A stretch of 64,000 nucleotides of DNA from VBCG01 sp044226535 (GTDB lineage: Bacteria; Pseudomonadota; Gammaproteobacteria; Burkholderiales; Casimicrobiaceae). This document shows positions 53,131 to 62,887 of the stretch, one piece after another. Position 1 is the stretch's first letter. The number at the start of each line of letters is the position of its first letter. The notes below the pieces were generated by a model. The model did no database searches, was not told the origin of the DNA, and saw nothing but the letters and a program-made list of their open reading frames with translations. Where the stretch lies: positions 1 through 64,000 of the forward strand of contig JBGAGT010000016.1 of the NCBI GenBank assembly GCA_044226535.1, given 5' to 3'. A program made the translations under genes and the position numbers.

Positions 53131-53955
53131 TCACGCCGCGCGCGCGGCGTCGGCGGGCGCCTCGGCCTCGCGGTTGAAGAAGCGGCGCACGAAGGGCACG
53201 TCGCTGTGCTCGCGGAGCTCGTGCGGGTCGCCGATGGCGACGACGCCGCGCTTCTCCTTGTCGAGCATGACCACGCGGTCGGCGATGGCGAAGATGCTGG
53301 CGAGCTCGTGGGTGACGATCACGAAGGTCACGCCGAGCGTGTTCTTGAGGCGCAGGATCAGCGCGTCGAGCTCGGCCGAGGTGATGGGGTCGAGGCCCGC
53401 CGAAGGCTCGTCGAGGAACAGGATCGGCGGGTCGAGCGCCATGGCGCGCGCGATCGCCGCGCGCTTCTGCATGCCGCCCGAGATCTCGTTGGGGAGGTGG
53501 CCGGTGAAGCGGTCGAGGCCGACCAGCTCGAGCTTCATGCGGGCGATGAGGTCGATGGCGTCGGGAGGCAGCGCGGTGTACTCCTCGAGCGGCAGGCGCA
53601 CGTTCTCGGCGAGCGTCATCGAGCCGAACAGCGCGCCCGACTGGTACATGACGCCGATGCCGCGCAGGATCTCCTTGCGCGCCTCGCCCTCGGCGTGGGT
53701 GAAGTCGCGCCCGTCGATGGTCACCGTCCCCGCGATCGGGGGGTAGAGCCCGATCATGTGCTTCAAGAGCGTGCTCTTGCCGCTGCCCGAGCCGCCGAGG
53801 ATCACCAGCACCTCGCCGCGGCGCACCGAGAAGCTGACGTGCTCGAGGATCGCGCGGTCGCCATAGCCGACCGACAGGTCGTCGACCACGATCGCCGTGT
53901 CGTCCGCGGGGGCGGGATCGGCGTGGGGCTCGTTGGCGGGGCCGGGGGACGCCAT
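53131..53955 (-). CDS. MCE transporter ATP-binding protein (MlaF-like)
   Basis: The 274-residue ATPase has Walker A GGSGSGKS, signature ISGGMQKRAAIARAM, Walker B ILFLDEPSAGLDP and YQSGALFGSMTLAENVRLPL, the last being typical of MlaF/Ttg2A. The start at 53955 overlaps the permease stop by one base (TGATG). About 20 extra residues precede the conserved domain. It drives lipid movement through the adjacent permease. Confidence 0.92.
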   Translation of the reverse strand: MASPGPANEPHADPAPADDTAIVVDDLSVGYGDRAILEHVSFSVRRGEVLVILGGSGSGKSTLLKHMIGLYPPIAGTVTIDGRDFTHAEGEARKEILRGIGVMYQSGALFGSMTLAENVRLPLEEYTALPPDAIDLIARMKLELVGLDRFTGHLPNEISGGMQKRAAIARAMALDPPILFLDEPSAGLDPITSAELDALILRLKNTLGVTFVIVTHELASIFAIADRVVMLDKEKRGVVAIGDPHELREHSDVPFVRRFFNREAEAPADAARAA

Positions 53956-55067
53956 CAGATGTCGAGCACGAAGTACAGGTACGCGAAGATGCCGTCGACG
54001 ATGACCAGCAGGATGATGCCCGAAACCACCGCGCGTGTCGCGCTGTCGCCGACCGCCGACGCGCCGGCCGCCGTCTGCAGGCCGCGCAGGCACCCCACCG
54101 CGGCGATCAGGAAGGCGAACACGAAGGACTTCACCCAGCCCGCGAAGAAGTCGACCGGCCCCACCGCGGAATCGAGCTCCTTGAAGAAGGTCACCAGCGG
54201 GATCGAGAACGACTGCATGGTGAGCGCGCCGCCGGTGAGCGCCACGAGGTTGGCGAACAGCGTGAGCAGCGGCGTCATCAGCAGCGCCGCGATGATGCGC
54301 GGCGTCACCAGGAAGCGCACCGGGTCGAGGCCCATCGTCGTCAGCGCGTCGACCTCCTGGTTCACCGTCATGGTGCCGATCTCGGCGGCGAAGGCCGCGC
54401 CCGAGCGCCCCGCCAGCAGGATCGCCGTCATCAGCGGTCCCAGCTCGCGCAGGATGGACAGGCCGAGCAGGTCGGCGACGAAGATCTCCGCGCCGAACCG
54501 CCGCATGGGCACCGCCGACTGGAAGGCGAGGATCAGGCCGAGCAGGAACGAGATCAGCGCCACGATCGGCAGCGCGTCGGCGCCCACGCGCTCGCAGATG
54601 CGCCACACGTCGCGCCAGCGCACGCTCGAAGGATGCGCCACCGCGTAGGCGAGCGCGGCGGAGAGCGAACCCACGAAGGTGACCATGGCACGCAGGTCGC
54701 GGCCCATGCCGGCGGCCGCCTTGCCGATCTCGGTGACGACGTCGGTGCGCTTCTCGGGCGGGTCGAGGTCGTGCTCGAGGCGCTCGAGGTCGAACTGGCG
54801 GTACAGCGTGGCGACCTGGTCGCTCATGCGCACCACCTCGACGGGGGCGGGCCGCGGGTGCGAGGTGAGGTCGACCAGCAGCGCGATGCCGGCGCCGTCG
54901 CAGAACTCGATGCCGCCGGCGTCGACCGTGGCGGGGCGCGCGGGCGCCTCGGCGAGCGCGCGGTGCGCGCCTTCCCACAGGCGCGTGACGCCCGCGGCGT
55001 CGAGGCGTCCCGACAGCGCGAGCACGCGGCGCCCGTCGGGGGTGTCGCTGATCGCCAGGGACGCCAT
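53955..55067 (-). CDS. MCE transporter permease with N-terminal STAS domain (MlaE-like)
   Basis: The 370-residue protein fuses a STAS domain (about 1-95, with VDAGGIEFCDGAGIALLVDL) to an MlaE permease (about 130-370, with FQSAVPMRRFGAEIFVADLLGLSILRELGPLMTAILLAGRSGAAFAAEIGTMTVNQEVDAL). In most Mla systems the STAS part (MlaB) is a separate protein; the fusion is known in other MCE permeases. It begins 13 bp after the preceding gene and overlaps the ATPase start. Confidence 0.92.
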   Translation of the reverse strand: MASLAISDTPDGRRVLALSGRLDAAGVTRLWEGAHRALAEAPARPATVDAGGIEFCDGAGIALLVDLTSHPRPAPVEVVRMSDQVATLYRQFDLERLEHDLDPPEKRTDVVTEIGKAAAGMGRDLRAMVTFVGSLSAALAYAVAHPSSVRWRDVWRICERVGADALPIVALISFLLGLILAFQSAVPMRRFGAEIFVADLLGLSILRELGPLMTAILLAGRSGAAFAAEIGTMTVNQEVDALTTMGLDPVRFLVTPRIIAALLMTPLLTLFANLVALTGGALTMQSFSIPLVTFFKELDSAVGPVDFFAGWVKSFVFAFLIAAVGCLRGLQTAAGASAVGDSATRAVVSGIILLVIVDGIFAYLYFVLDI

Positions 55068-55080
55068 CAGCGCCCCGCCT

Positions 55081-55578
55081 TCAGTCCTGGATGGGCTCGA
55101 GCTGCGTGCCGAACACGCGCACGCGATCGCCCGGGAGGAAGCGCGGCTCGTAACCCTGGGTCAGCGAGCGCCTGTTGCCGTCGTCCATGCGCACCACGAT
55201 CTCCCAGCGCGTCTGCGGCGCGTTGGAGGGCGTGCGCGCGTAGCCCGCGCCGCCGGCGGCGCCGAGCACCACCATCCCCTCGTTGGAGAACCCCCGCCCG
55301 ATGGCGAACTGCGTGGTCGTCCGCCCGGGCTGGCTGGTCGGCGAGTCCATGGTCGCCACGCCGCTGATCGCGCCGATGGAGGTGACCTGCTGCTCCACGC
55401 GGTACGGCGCGACGGAAGCGATGGTCCCGCAGTTGTTGCAGGCGTCGGCGGCACGCGCCTGGCGCAGGGGCACCAGCGTCGCGAGCGCCGCGACCAGCAG
55501 CACCGCCGCCAGCCGCAGCCGGCGCGGCCCGTCGAGGCCCGCGGCGGATGCACGCGCGAAGGGGACGGGGGGCGTCAT
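55081..55578 (-). CDS. Conserved exported protein, SlyB/17-kDa-antigen-like
   Basis: The 165-residue protein has a signal peptide ending ARAAD, then CNNCGTIASVAPYRVEQQ. A Gly-rich stretch (VVLGAAGGAGYA) and the C-terminal WEIVVRMDDGNRRSLTQGYEPRFLPGDRVRVFG resemble small outer-membrane lipoproteins of the SlyB or 17-kDa type. It lacks a canonical lipobox, and the two cysteines may form a disulfide instead. Its start overlaps the stop of the upstream binding-protein gene (ATGA). Confidence 0.65.
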   Translation of the reverse strand: MTPPVPFARASAAGLDGPRRLRLAAVLLVAALATLVPLRQARAADACNNCGTIASVAPYRVEQQVTSIGAISGVATMDSPTSQPGRTTTQFAIGRGFSNEGMVVLGAAGGAGYARTPSNAPQTRWEIVVRMDDGNRRSLTQGYEPRFLPGDRVRVFGTQLEPIQD

Positions 55579-56444
55579 TCGGGGAGCATGTTGAGGTAGA
55601 ACATCGCGTTGAGCAGCGGCCCCGGGCGCCCGAGGTCGCCGAACCAGCGCGCGAAGATGGCATCGATGTCGCCGGACTTGTAGGTCGCCACCAGCGCGCG
55701 GTCGAGCGCCAGCCGGAAGTCCGGGTCGTCGCGCGCCACCACGATCGCATAGGGCTCGTAGGAGAAGTCGTCGCCGACGAACACGAAGGCCGCGGGCGTG
55801 TCGCTGCGGCGCAGGAGCGAGGTGAGCACGATGCGGTCGCCCGCGTAGGCGTCGGCGCGGCCGTCCTGCAACGCCTTCATGCCATCGTCGCCGTTGGCCA
55901 CGGCGACCAGCGTCGCGTTCGCGCCGTAGGCCGCGAGCGCGCGCTGCAGCGCGGGCCGCGTGGTGGTGTCGGAGATCACGGCCACGCGCTTGCCGGCCAG
56001 GTCGGCGATGCGCGCGATGCCCACGCCGGCGCGCGCCAGCACGCTGCCGCCGTCGACGTAGATCGGCACCGAGAAGTCGACGCGCTCGCGCCGCGCCAGC
56101 GTGATGGTGGTGGTCCCGCACTCGGCGTCGACGTCGCCCCGCGCGACGGCGTCGATGCGCATCGAGGCGTCGAGGGGCACCCAGCGGATCGACGGCGGCG
56201 CGACCTTCCGCGCGGCGGCGATGGCCGCGATCGCGCGCTCGCAGAGCTCGACCGTGTAGCCGCGCACCGTGCCGCGCTCGACGAACGAAAATGGTGCGGC
56301 CTCGATGCGGTAGCCGAGCTTGACGTTGCCGGCGTCGACGTGCGCGAGGGCCTTGGAGGCCGACGCGGGCGCCGCAGCGGCGAACGCGGGTAGTCCGAGC
56401 GCCAACGTCGTCGCGACGGCGATAGCCCGCCAAGTGGCCTGCAT
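55575..56444 (-). CDS. Family 3 (amino-acid type) substrate-binding protein, heads the MCE operon
   Basis: The 289-residue periplasmic protein has a signal peptide ending AFAAA and an SBP_bac_3 fold (YRIEAAPFSFVERGTVRGYTVELCERAIAAI; ADLAGKRVAVISDTTT; DGRADAYAGDRIVL). It is paralogous to the divergent gene at 56565: both have a D-x-S-x-EPYA segment and end in GRPxxLLxAxFxLNxxP. No amino-acid permease is near. It is translationally coupled to the MCE operon, so it may sense or bind a ligand for envelope functions rather than feed an importer. Confidence 0.88.
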   Translation of the reverse strand: MQATWRAIAVATTLALGLPAFAAAAPASASKALAHVDAGNVKLGYRIEAAPFSFVERGTVRGYTVELCERAIAAIAAARKVAPPSIRWVPLDASMRIDAVARGDVDAECGTTTITLARRERVDFSVPIYVDGGSVLARAGVGIARIADLAGKRVAVISDTTTRPALQRALAAYGANATLVAVANGDDGMKALQDGRADAYAGDRIVLTSLLRRSDTPAAFVFVGDDFSYEPYAIVVARDDPDFRLALDRALVATYKSGDIDAIFARWFGDLGRPGPLLNAMFYLNMLPE

Positions 56445-56485
56445 GCGAGGACCCGCTGCGCGCGGGCGAAATCGGGATGCGATCG

Positions 56486-56516
56486 AGTGTAGCACGCGCG
56501 ATCGTTGGGTTAAGAT
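56486..56516. promoter_or_regulatory. Divergent candidate -10 boxes between the paralogous binding-protein genes
   Basis: In the 120-bp gap TACACT on the minus strand (56486-56491) precedes the gene ending at 55575, and TAAGAT on the plus strand (56511-56516) precedes the gene at 56565. Neither has a convincing -35. Confidence 0.3.
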
Positions 56517-56564
56517 GCGTGCCGCGGCGCAGCAACGGCCGCGCGCCCATCGGAGACCTTCGCC

Positions 56565-57431
56565 ATGCATGCCAAGCTGCCGCTCGCCATCGCGGCCATG
56601 CTCGCGCTCGCCACGTCGAGCGCGCTCGCGCAAAAGAGCGCACCCGACACCCTCGCGCGCATCAAGGCGGCGCAGCGCATCAACGTCGCCTTTTCCGGCG
56701 ATTCGCCGCCGTTCTCCTCGGTGGGCGCCGGCAACCGGCCTGCCGGCTACTCCATCGACGTCTGCCGGCGCGTGATCGCCTCCATCGGTGTGTCCGTTGG
56801 CATCCCCGAGCTGCGCGTCGAGTGGATGGTGGGGACGGTCGCCGAGCGCCTGGCGATGATCGAGTCGGGGCGCGCCGACCTCGACTGCGCCAACACCTCG
56901 GAGACGCAATCGCGCCTCGCGCAGGTCGACTTCTCCAACCGCGTGTTCATCGACGCCGGGGGCCTGCTGGTCAAGGGCAGGAGCCGCATCGACCGCCTCG
57001 CGGACCTCACCGGCAAGCGCATCGGCGTGATCGCCGGCACGACCACCGAGGCGCACCTCGCCGAAGCGCTCAAGGCCGGCGGCGTCAGCGCCAGCGTGGT
57101 CACGGTGCGCGAGGGCCCCGAGGCCTCGGCGATGCTCGAGGCGGGATCGCTCGACGCCTTCGCCAGCGACAAGATCAAGCTGGTGGGCCTCGCGGCCGCC
57201 GCCAACGACCCCGACGCGTTGCGCCTCCTGCCCGACGACATCTCCTTCGAGCCCTACGCGTTCGCGCTCGCGCGCGGCGACGCGTCGATGCGCCTCGCCG
57301 TGAACCGCGGGCTTTCCGATCTTGCCACCACCGGCGAGTTCGACGCGATCTTCCGGCGCTGGCTTGGGCAGTACGGCAGGCCCTCGGGGCTGCTCGCCGC
57401 GCTGTTCCACCTGAACGCGATCCCGCGCTGA
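56565..57431 (+). CDS. Family 3 (amino-acid type) substrate-binding protein, heads the BMP-type operon
   Basis: The 288-residue protein has a signal peptide ending ALAQK and an SBP_bac_3 body (INVAFSGDSPPFSS, GYSIDVCRRV, DLDCANTSETQSRLAQVDFS, DLTGKRIGVIAGTTTE). It ends 7 bp before the ATPase gene of a nucleoside-type importer that already has its own BMP-family binding protein, so it is a second binding protein of a different family in one operon. The ligand is unknown. Confidence 0.88.
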   Translation: MHAKLPLAIAAMLALATSSALAQKSAPDTLARIKAAQRINVAFSGDSPPFSSVGAGNRPAGYSIDVCRRVIASIGVSVGIPELRVEWMVGTVAERLAMIESGRADLDCANTSETQSRLAQVDFSNRVFIDAGGLLVKGRSRIDRLADLTGKRIGVIAGTTTEAHLAEALKAGGVSASVVTVREGPEASAMLEAGSLDAFASDKIKLVGLAAAANDPDALRLLPDDISFEPYAFALARGDASMRLAVNRGLSDLATTGEFDAIFRRWLGQYGRPSGLLAALFHLNAIPR

Positions 57432-57438
57432 CGCGGCG

Positions 57439-58934
<1,496 letters not shown>

Positions 58935-58938
<4 letters not shown>

Positions 58939-58994
58939 GCGCGACGGGCCGCCCCGGGCGCGAATCGGTCGCGGCGCGGGGCGAAATCCCGTGA
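58935..58994 (+). CDS. 19-residue mini-ORF linking ATPase and permease genes
   Basis: ATG at 58935 overlaps the ATPase stop (ATGA), and the frame of 19 codons (MSATGRPGRESVAARGEIP) ends with a TGA that overlaps the GTG start of the permease (GTGA). The exact double overlap would let ribosomes pass from one gene to the next by reinitiation. It may be chance in GC-rich DNA, and no product is implied. Confidence 0.35.
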
Positions 58995-60085
58995 GCGCGC
59001 ACGCCTGGTCGCTGCCGCGGCTCGAGCCGCGCGCACGCGCCTCGCGCACGGCGATGTGGCTCGCGCCGCTGGCGGCGATCGCCGCGACCGTCGCCTGCGG
59101 CTTCGTGCTGTTCGCGCTGCTGGGACGCGACCCGCTGCACGCGCTGCACGCCTTCTTCGTGGCGCCGCTGGCGACGCGCTACGGCGTCGGCGAGTGGCTG
59201 CTGAAGGCGAGCCCGCTGGCGCTGATCGGCACCGGGCTCGCGATCGGCTACCGCGCCAATGTCTGGAACATCGGCGCCGAGGGCCAGCTCATCGCCGGCG
59301 CCATCGCCGCCACCGCCGTCGCGCTGGCCATCGACGGCGCGCCGCGCGCCGTGGTGCTGCCCGCGATGCTGGTCGCGGGCGCCGCAGGCGGCATGGCCTG
59401 GGCCTCGGTGCCGGCGTACCTCCGCACGCGCTTCGGCGCCAACGAGATCCTGGTGTCGCTGATGATGGTGTACATCGCCACGCTCCTGCTGTCGCTGATG
59501 GTGCACGGGCCGATGCGCGACCCCGAGGGCTTCAACTTCCCGCAGTCGCGACTTTTCGCGGCCTCGGCGCTGATGCCGAAGCTCCTCGAGGGCACGCGGC
59601 TCAACGCCTCGGCGCTGCTCACGCTGGCAGTGGTCGGGGCGGCGGCCGTCTTCACCGCCAGGAGCTTCGCAGGCTTCGAGATGCGCGTCGCGGGCCTCGC
59701 ACCGGCGGCGGCGCGCTACGCCGGCGTGCCGCCCGCGCGCGTGGTGTGGCTCGGCATGCTGATCGGCGGCGCCTGCGCCGGCGTCGCCGGCGTCGGCGAG
59801 GTCGCGGGCCCCATCGGCCAGCTCGTGCCGGCGGTGTCGCCGGGCTACGGCTTCGCGGCGATCATCGTCGCCTTCGTCGGCCGGCTCGAGCCCGTCGGCA
59901 TCCTGCTCGCGAGCCTGCTCATGTCGCTGCTCTACCTGGGCGGCGAGTCGGCGCAGCTCGAGCTCAAGCTCCCGTCCTCGATCACCGGGCTGTTCCAGGG
60001 CGCGCTGCTGTTCTTCCTGCTCGCCGCCGACGTCAGCATCCACTACCGCCTGCGCTGGAAGTCGCGCGCGGCGCGGCCGGCCTGA
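58991..60085 (+). CDS. Nucleoside-type ABC transporter permease, first subunit
   Basis: The 364-residue BPD_transp_2 permease has about ten helices and the family motifs RANVWNIGAEGQLIAGAI and RTRFGANEILVSLMMVYIA. The GTG at 58991 is preferred because it joins the mini-ORF and gives a sensible N-terminus; TTG at 58922 would extend 23 residues into the ATPase gene. The stop overlaps the next start (TGATG). It corresponds to NupP/YufP in nucleoside importers. Confidence 0.9.
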   Translation: MSAHAWSLPRLEPRARASRTAMWLAPLAAIAATVACGFVLFALLGRDPLHALHAFFVAPLATRYGVGEWLLKASPLALIGTGLAIGYRANVWNIGAEGQLIAGAIAATAVALAIDGAPRAVVLPAMLVAGAAGGMAWASVPAYLRTRFGANEILVSLMMVYIATLLLSLMVHGPMRDPEGFNFPQSRLFAASALMPKLLEGTRLNASALLTLAVVGAAAVFTARSFAGFEMRVAGLAPAAARYAGVPPARVVWLGMLIGGACAGVAGVGEVAGPIGQLVPAVSPGYGFAAIIVAFVGRLEPVGILLASLLMSLLYLGGESAQLELKLPSSITGLFQGALLFFLLAADVSIHYRLRWKSRAARPA

Positions 60086-61005
60086 TGGATACGCTGGTCA
60101 ACCTCGTGCTGCTCACCCTCGCCGCGGGCACGCCGCTGGTGATCGCCGCGCAGGGCGAGCTCGTCACCGAGAAGTCCGGCGTGCTGAACCTCGGCGTCGA
60201 GGGCATGATGCTGGTCGGCGCGATGGCGGCCTTCGCCGTCGCGGTGGACAGCGGCCACCCCTGGCTCGGCGTGGTCGCCGGCATCGCCGCGGGTGCCGCG
60301 ATGTCGCTGCTGTTCGGCCTGCTGGTGCTGACGCTGCAGGCCAACCAGGTCGCGTCCGGCCTCGCCTTGTCGCTGTTCGGGATCGGGCTCTCGGCCTTCG
60401 CCGGCCTGCCCTATGTCGCTCAGGTGGTCGACCCGATCCCGGCTGTCGACCTGCCCCTGCTGACGCGCCTGCCGGTGGCGGGCCCGCTGCTGTTCGCGCA
60501 CAACCCGCTGGTCTACGCCTCGATCGCCCTCACGTTCGCGGTGCAGGTCTTCCTGTTCCGCACGCGCGCGGGGCTCGTGCTGCGCGCCATCGGCGAGGCA
60601 CCCGAGGCCGCGCACGCGACGGGCCACCCGGTGATCCGGGTGCGCTATGCCGCGGTGCTGTTCGGCGGCGCCTGCGCGGGCCTCGCGGGCGCCTACCTGT
60701 CGCTCGCGTTCACGCCGCTGTGGAGCGAGGGCATGACGGCTGGGCGTGGCTGGATCGCGCTCGCGCTCGTCGTGTTCGCCACATGGCACCCGTGGCGGGT
60801 GCTCGCCGGCGCGTGGCTGTTCGGCGCCGTCACGCTGGCGCAGTTCCAGGCGCAGGCGGCCGGCGTGGCCATCCCCACCGAGCTCCTGGCGATGCTGCCC
60901 TACGCCGCCACCATCGTGGTGCTCGCGCTGATCAGCCGCGACGCGGCGATGATCCGGCGCGCCTCGCCCACCTCGCTCGGCAAGCCTTTCCACGCCGACG
61001 ACTGA
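60085..61005 (+). CDS. Nucleoside-type ABC transporter permease, second subunit
   Basis: The 306-residue permease shows GELVTEKSGVLNLGVEGMMLVGAM, QANQVASGLALSLFGIGLSAF and GGACAGLAGAYLSL, typical of the NupQ/YufQ family. Eight to ten helices are predicted. It is the second channel half, coupled to the preceding gene by a one-base overlap. Confidence 0.9.
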   Translation: MDTLVNLVLLTLAAGTPLVIAAQGELVTEKSGVLNLGVEGMMLVGAMAAFAVAVDSGHPWLGVVAGIAAGAAMSLLFGLLVLTLQANQVASGLALSLFGIGLSAFAGLPYVAQVVDPIPAVDLPLLTRLPVAGPLLFAHNPLVYASIALTFAVQVFLFRTRAGLVLRAIGEAPEAAHATGHPVIRVRYAAVLFGGACAGLAGAYLSLAFTPLWSEGMTAGRGWIALALVVFATWHPWRVLAGAWLFGAVTLAQFQAQAAGVAIPTELLAMLPYAATIVVLALISRDAAMIRRASPTSLGKPFHADD

Positions 61006-61017
61006 CGGCGCTCGCGC

Positions 61018-61023
61018 TACAAT
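61018..61023 (+). promoter_or_regulatory. Candidate -10 box before the BMP binding-protein gene
   Basis: TACAAT in the context GCTACAATCCGCG, identical to the site before the RND operon, lies 78 bp before the binding-protein start. It suggests that the binding protein can be expressed more strongly than the permeases from an internal promoter. Confidence 0.4.
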
Positions 61024-61101
61024 CCGCGCCCTGTGGCCGCCCGCGCCTCCCGCGCCCGCACCGCCACCTGCCACCCGCTACCCCGTCGCCCGGAGATCCC
61101 G

Positions 61102-62187
61102 ATGAAACGCCGCTCGCTCGTCCTCGCCGCCACCGCCAGCGTCCTCGCCGCGCTCGCCCTCCCCGCGCCCGCCCAGGCGCCTTCGCAGCCGCTCAAGATC
61201 GGCTTCGTCTACGTGAGCCCGATCGGCGACGCCGGCTGGACCTCGCAGCACGACATGGCGCGCAAGGAGATGGAGGCAGCGCTCAAGGGCAAGGTCGTCA
61301 CGCAGTACGTCGAGAACGTGCCGGAAGGCCCCGACGCCGAGCGCGTGATCCGCGAGCTCGCGCAAAAGGGCAACCAGCTGATCTTCACGACCTCGTTCGG
61401 GTTCATGAACCCGACGATCAAGGTCGCGGCCGAATTCCCCAACGTCAAGTTCGAGCACGCCACCGGCTACAAGACCGCGGCCAACGTCGGCACCTACAAC
61501 GCGCGCTTCTACGAGGGACGCTACCTCGCCGGCATCGTCGCGGGGCGCATGACCAAGTCCAACGTCGCGGGCTACGTTGCGGCCTTCCCCATCCCCGAGG
61601 TGGTGATGGGCATCAACGCCTTCGCGCGCGGCATGCGCAGCGTCAACCCGAAGGCCGAGGTCAAGGTGGTGTGGACCAGCAGCTGGTACGACCCGGGCAA
61701 GGAGCGCCAGGCCGCCGAGACGCTGATCTCGCAGGGCGCCGACGTCGTCACGCACCACACCGATTCCACCGCCGTGGTGCAGGCCGCCGAGGCCAAGCAC
61801 GTGTGGGCCGTCGCCTACCACAGCGACATGACCAAGTACGGCCCGAACGCGCAGCTGACCGCGGTCACGCACGTCTGGGACCAGTACTACATCAAGACGG
61901 CGCAGGCGGCGCTCGGCGGCACCTGGAAGCCGACGCAGGTCTGGGGCGGCATCAAGGACGGCATGATCAGGATGGGGCCGTTCAACAAGGCCGTGCCGCA
62001 GGCCGTGCGCGACGAGGTGAAGAAGGCCGAGGGCGACATCGTCGCGGGCAAGCTCTCTCCCTTCATGGGCCCGCTCAAGGACAACGAGGGCAAGGTCCGG
62101 CTTGCCTCGGGCGCGATGACCGACGAGGCGCTCAACAAGATGGACTTCTACGTCGAGGGCGTGCAGGGCAAGCTGCCCACCAAGTAG
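61102..62187 (+). CDS. BMP family (basic membrane protein) substrate-binding protein
   Basis: The 361-residue protein has a signal peptide ending APAQA and the BMP/PnrA fold: KIGFVYVSPIGDAGWTSQHDMARKEME, FEHATGYKTAANVGTYNARFYEGRYLAGIVAG and TSSWYDPGKERQAAETLISQGADVV. Such proteins bind nucleosides or similar purine ligands. The start at 61102 has GGAGA eight bases upstream. It completes the ATPase-permease-permease-binding protein set. The ligand is an inference from family. Confidence 0.92.
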   Translation: MKRRSLVLAATASVLAALALPAPAQAPSQPLKIGFVYVSPIGDAGWTSQHDMARKEMEAALKGKVVTQYVENVPEGPDAERVIRELAQKGNQLIFTTSFGFMNPTIKVAAEFPNVKFEHATGYKTAANVGTYNARFYEGRYLAGIVAGRMTKSNVAGYVAAFPIPEVVMGINAFARGMRSVNPKAEVKVVWTSSWYDPGKERQAAETLISQGADVVTHHTDSTAVVQAAEAKHVWAVAYHSDMTKYGPNAQLTAVTHVWDQYYIKTAQAALGGTWKPTQVWGGIKDGMIRMGPFNKAVPQAVRDEVKKAEGDIVAGKLSPFMGPLKDNEGKVRLASGAMTDEALNKMDFYVEGVQGKLPTK

Positions 62188-62228
62188 CCGCCGTCATCCC
62201 CGCGAAAGCGGGGACCCAGCCGTACCGC

Positions 62229-62380
62229 AACGGTATTGCGTCGGTCCGCGCAAACATGCGTTGCGGTATTGCGTCGATGCGCGCAAACATGCGTCGTGCG
62301 TTGCGGTATTGCGTCGACCCGCGCAAACATGCGTCGTGCGTTGCGGTATTGCGTCGACCCGCGCAAACATGCGTCGTCGC
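62229..62380. repeat. Tandem array of 40-bp units
   Basis: Three full units begin at 62261, 62301 and 62341, each starting TTGCGGTATTGCGTCGA and containing GCGCAAACATGCGTCGT. The copies at 62301 and 62341 differ by one or two bases at their ends. A fourth, shortened copy (about 62229-62260) lacks the last eight bases. Units abut directly, so there are no spacers. Confidence 0.9.
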
Positions 62381-62401
62381 CTCCATCGGCGAAGCGTGCG
62401 A

Positions 62402-62742
62402 CGGCCACCGGGGCTCGGTCCTCGCGATGACCCCGGCTGCGGGCCGAGCCCCGGCGTCCGCCGCGCCGATGGAGACGACGACGCAAGCTTTGCGGCTTCC
62501 GGCGATACCGTTGCCAGTGGGCTGCCCGGATTTCACGACGTTCGCGCGATTTGCCGTGACGCGCCGAAGGCTGGGTCCCCGCTTTCGCGGGGATGACACG
62601 CGATCACCGCGATCTACGTGAGCAAGACCCGCGCGGGAGTCGGCGGGAGCCGCAATCGTGGCGGCCCGAGCGCATCGGCGCGACGGACGTCGGGGCTCGG
62701 ACCGGAGCCGGGGTCATCGCGAGGACCGAGCCCCGGCGGCCG
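62402..62742. repeat. Pair of 70-bp inverted repeats, about 93 percent identical
   Basis: 62402-62471 and the reverse complement of 62673-62742 match at about 65 of 70 positions by hand alignment, with core GGGGCTCGGTCCTCGCGATG. Similarity continues outward with small gaps for about 16 bases on each side. The 201-bp interior contains one palindromic repeat copy and no gene. Confidence 0.8.
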
Positions 62743-62887
62743 TCGCCGCTTGCCGATGTGCGACAGGCCGCTGCGATTGCGCAGCTGCCGCACTACCCCT
62801 ACCCCGACAGGCCGCTGCGATTGCGCAGCTCGTGCCCTACCACGCGTTAAGGCTGGGTCCCCGCGTTCGCGCAGGATGACGCCGGCG

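Larger units (their letters stand above)
62188..62887. repeat. Dense repeat region of 700 bp
   Basis: I see no believable gene. In order it holds: an inverted copy of the CCCCGCTTTCGCGGGG palindrome (62193-62213); four tandem copies of a 40-bp unit (62229-62380); one arm of a 70-bp inverted repeat (62402-62471); another exact palindrome (62577-62597); the second arm (62673-62742); two copies of the 23-bp unit found at the left edge (62762-62784 and 62806-62828); and a degenerate palindrome (about 62854-62879). The short plus-strand frames through it are shadows of repeats. Confidence 0.85.

Noticed and set aside
62229..62380. Possible CRISPR array
   Set aside because: Units of 40 bp abut directly without unique spacers, and there are no cas genes. 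It is a simple tandem repeat.
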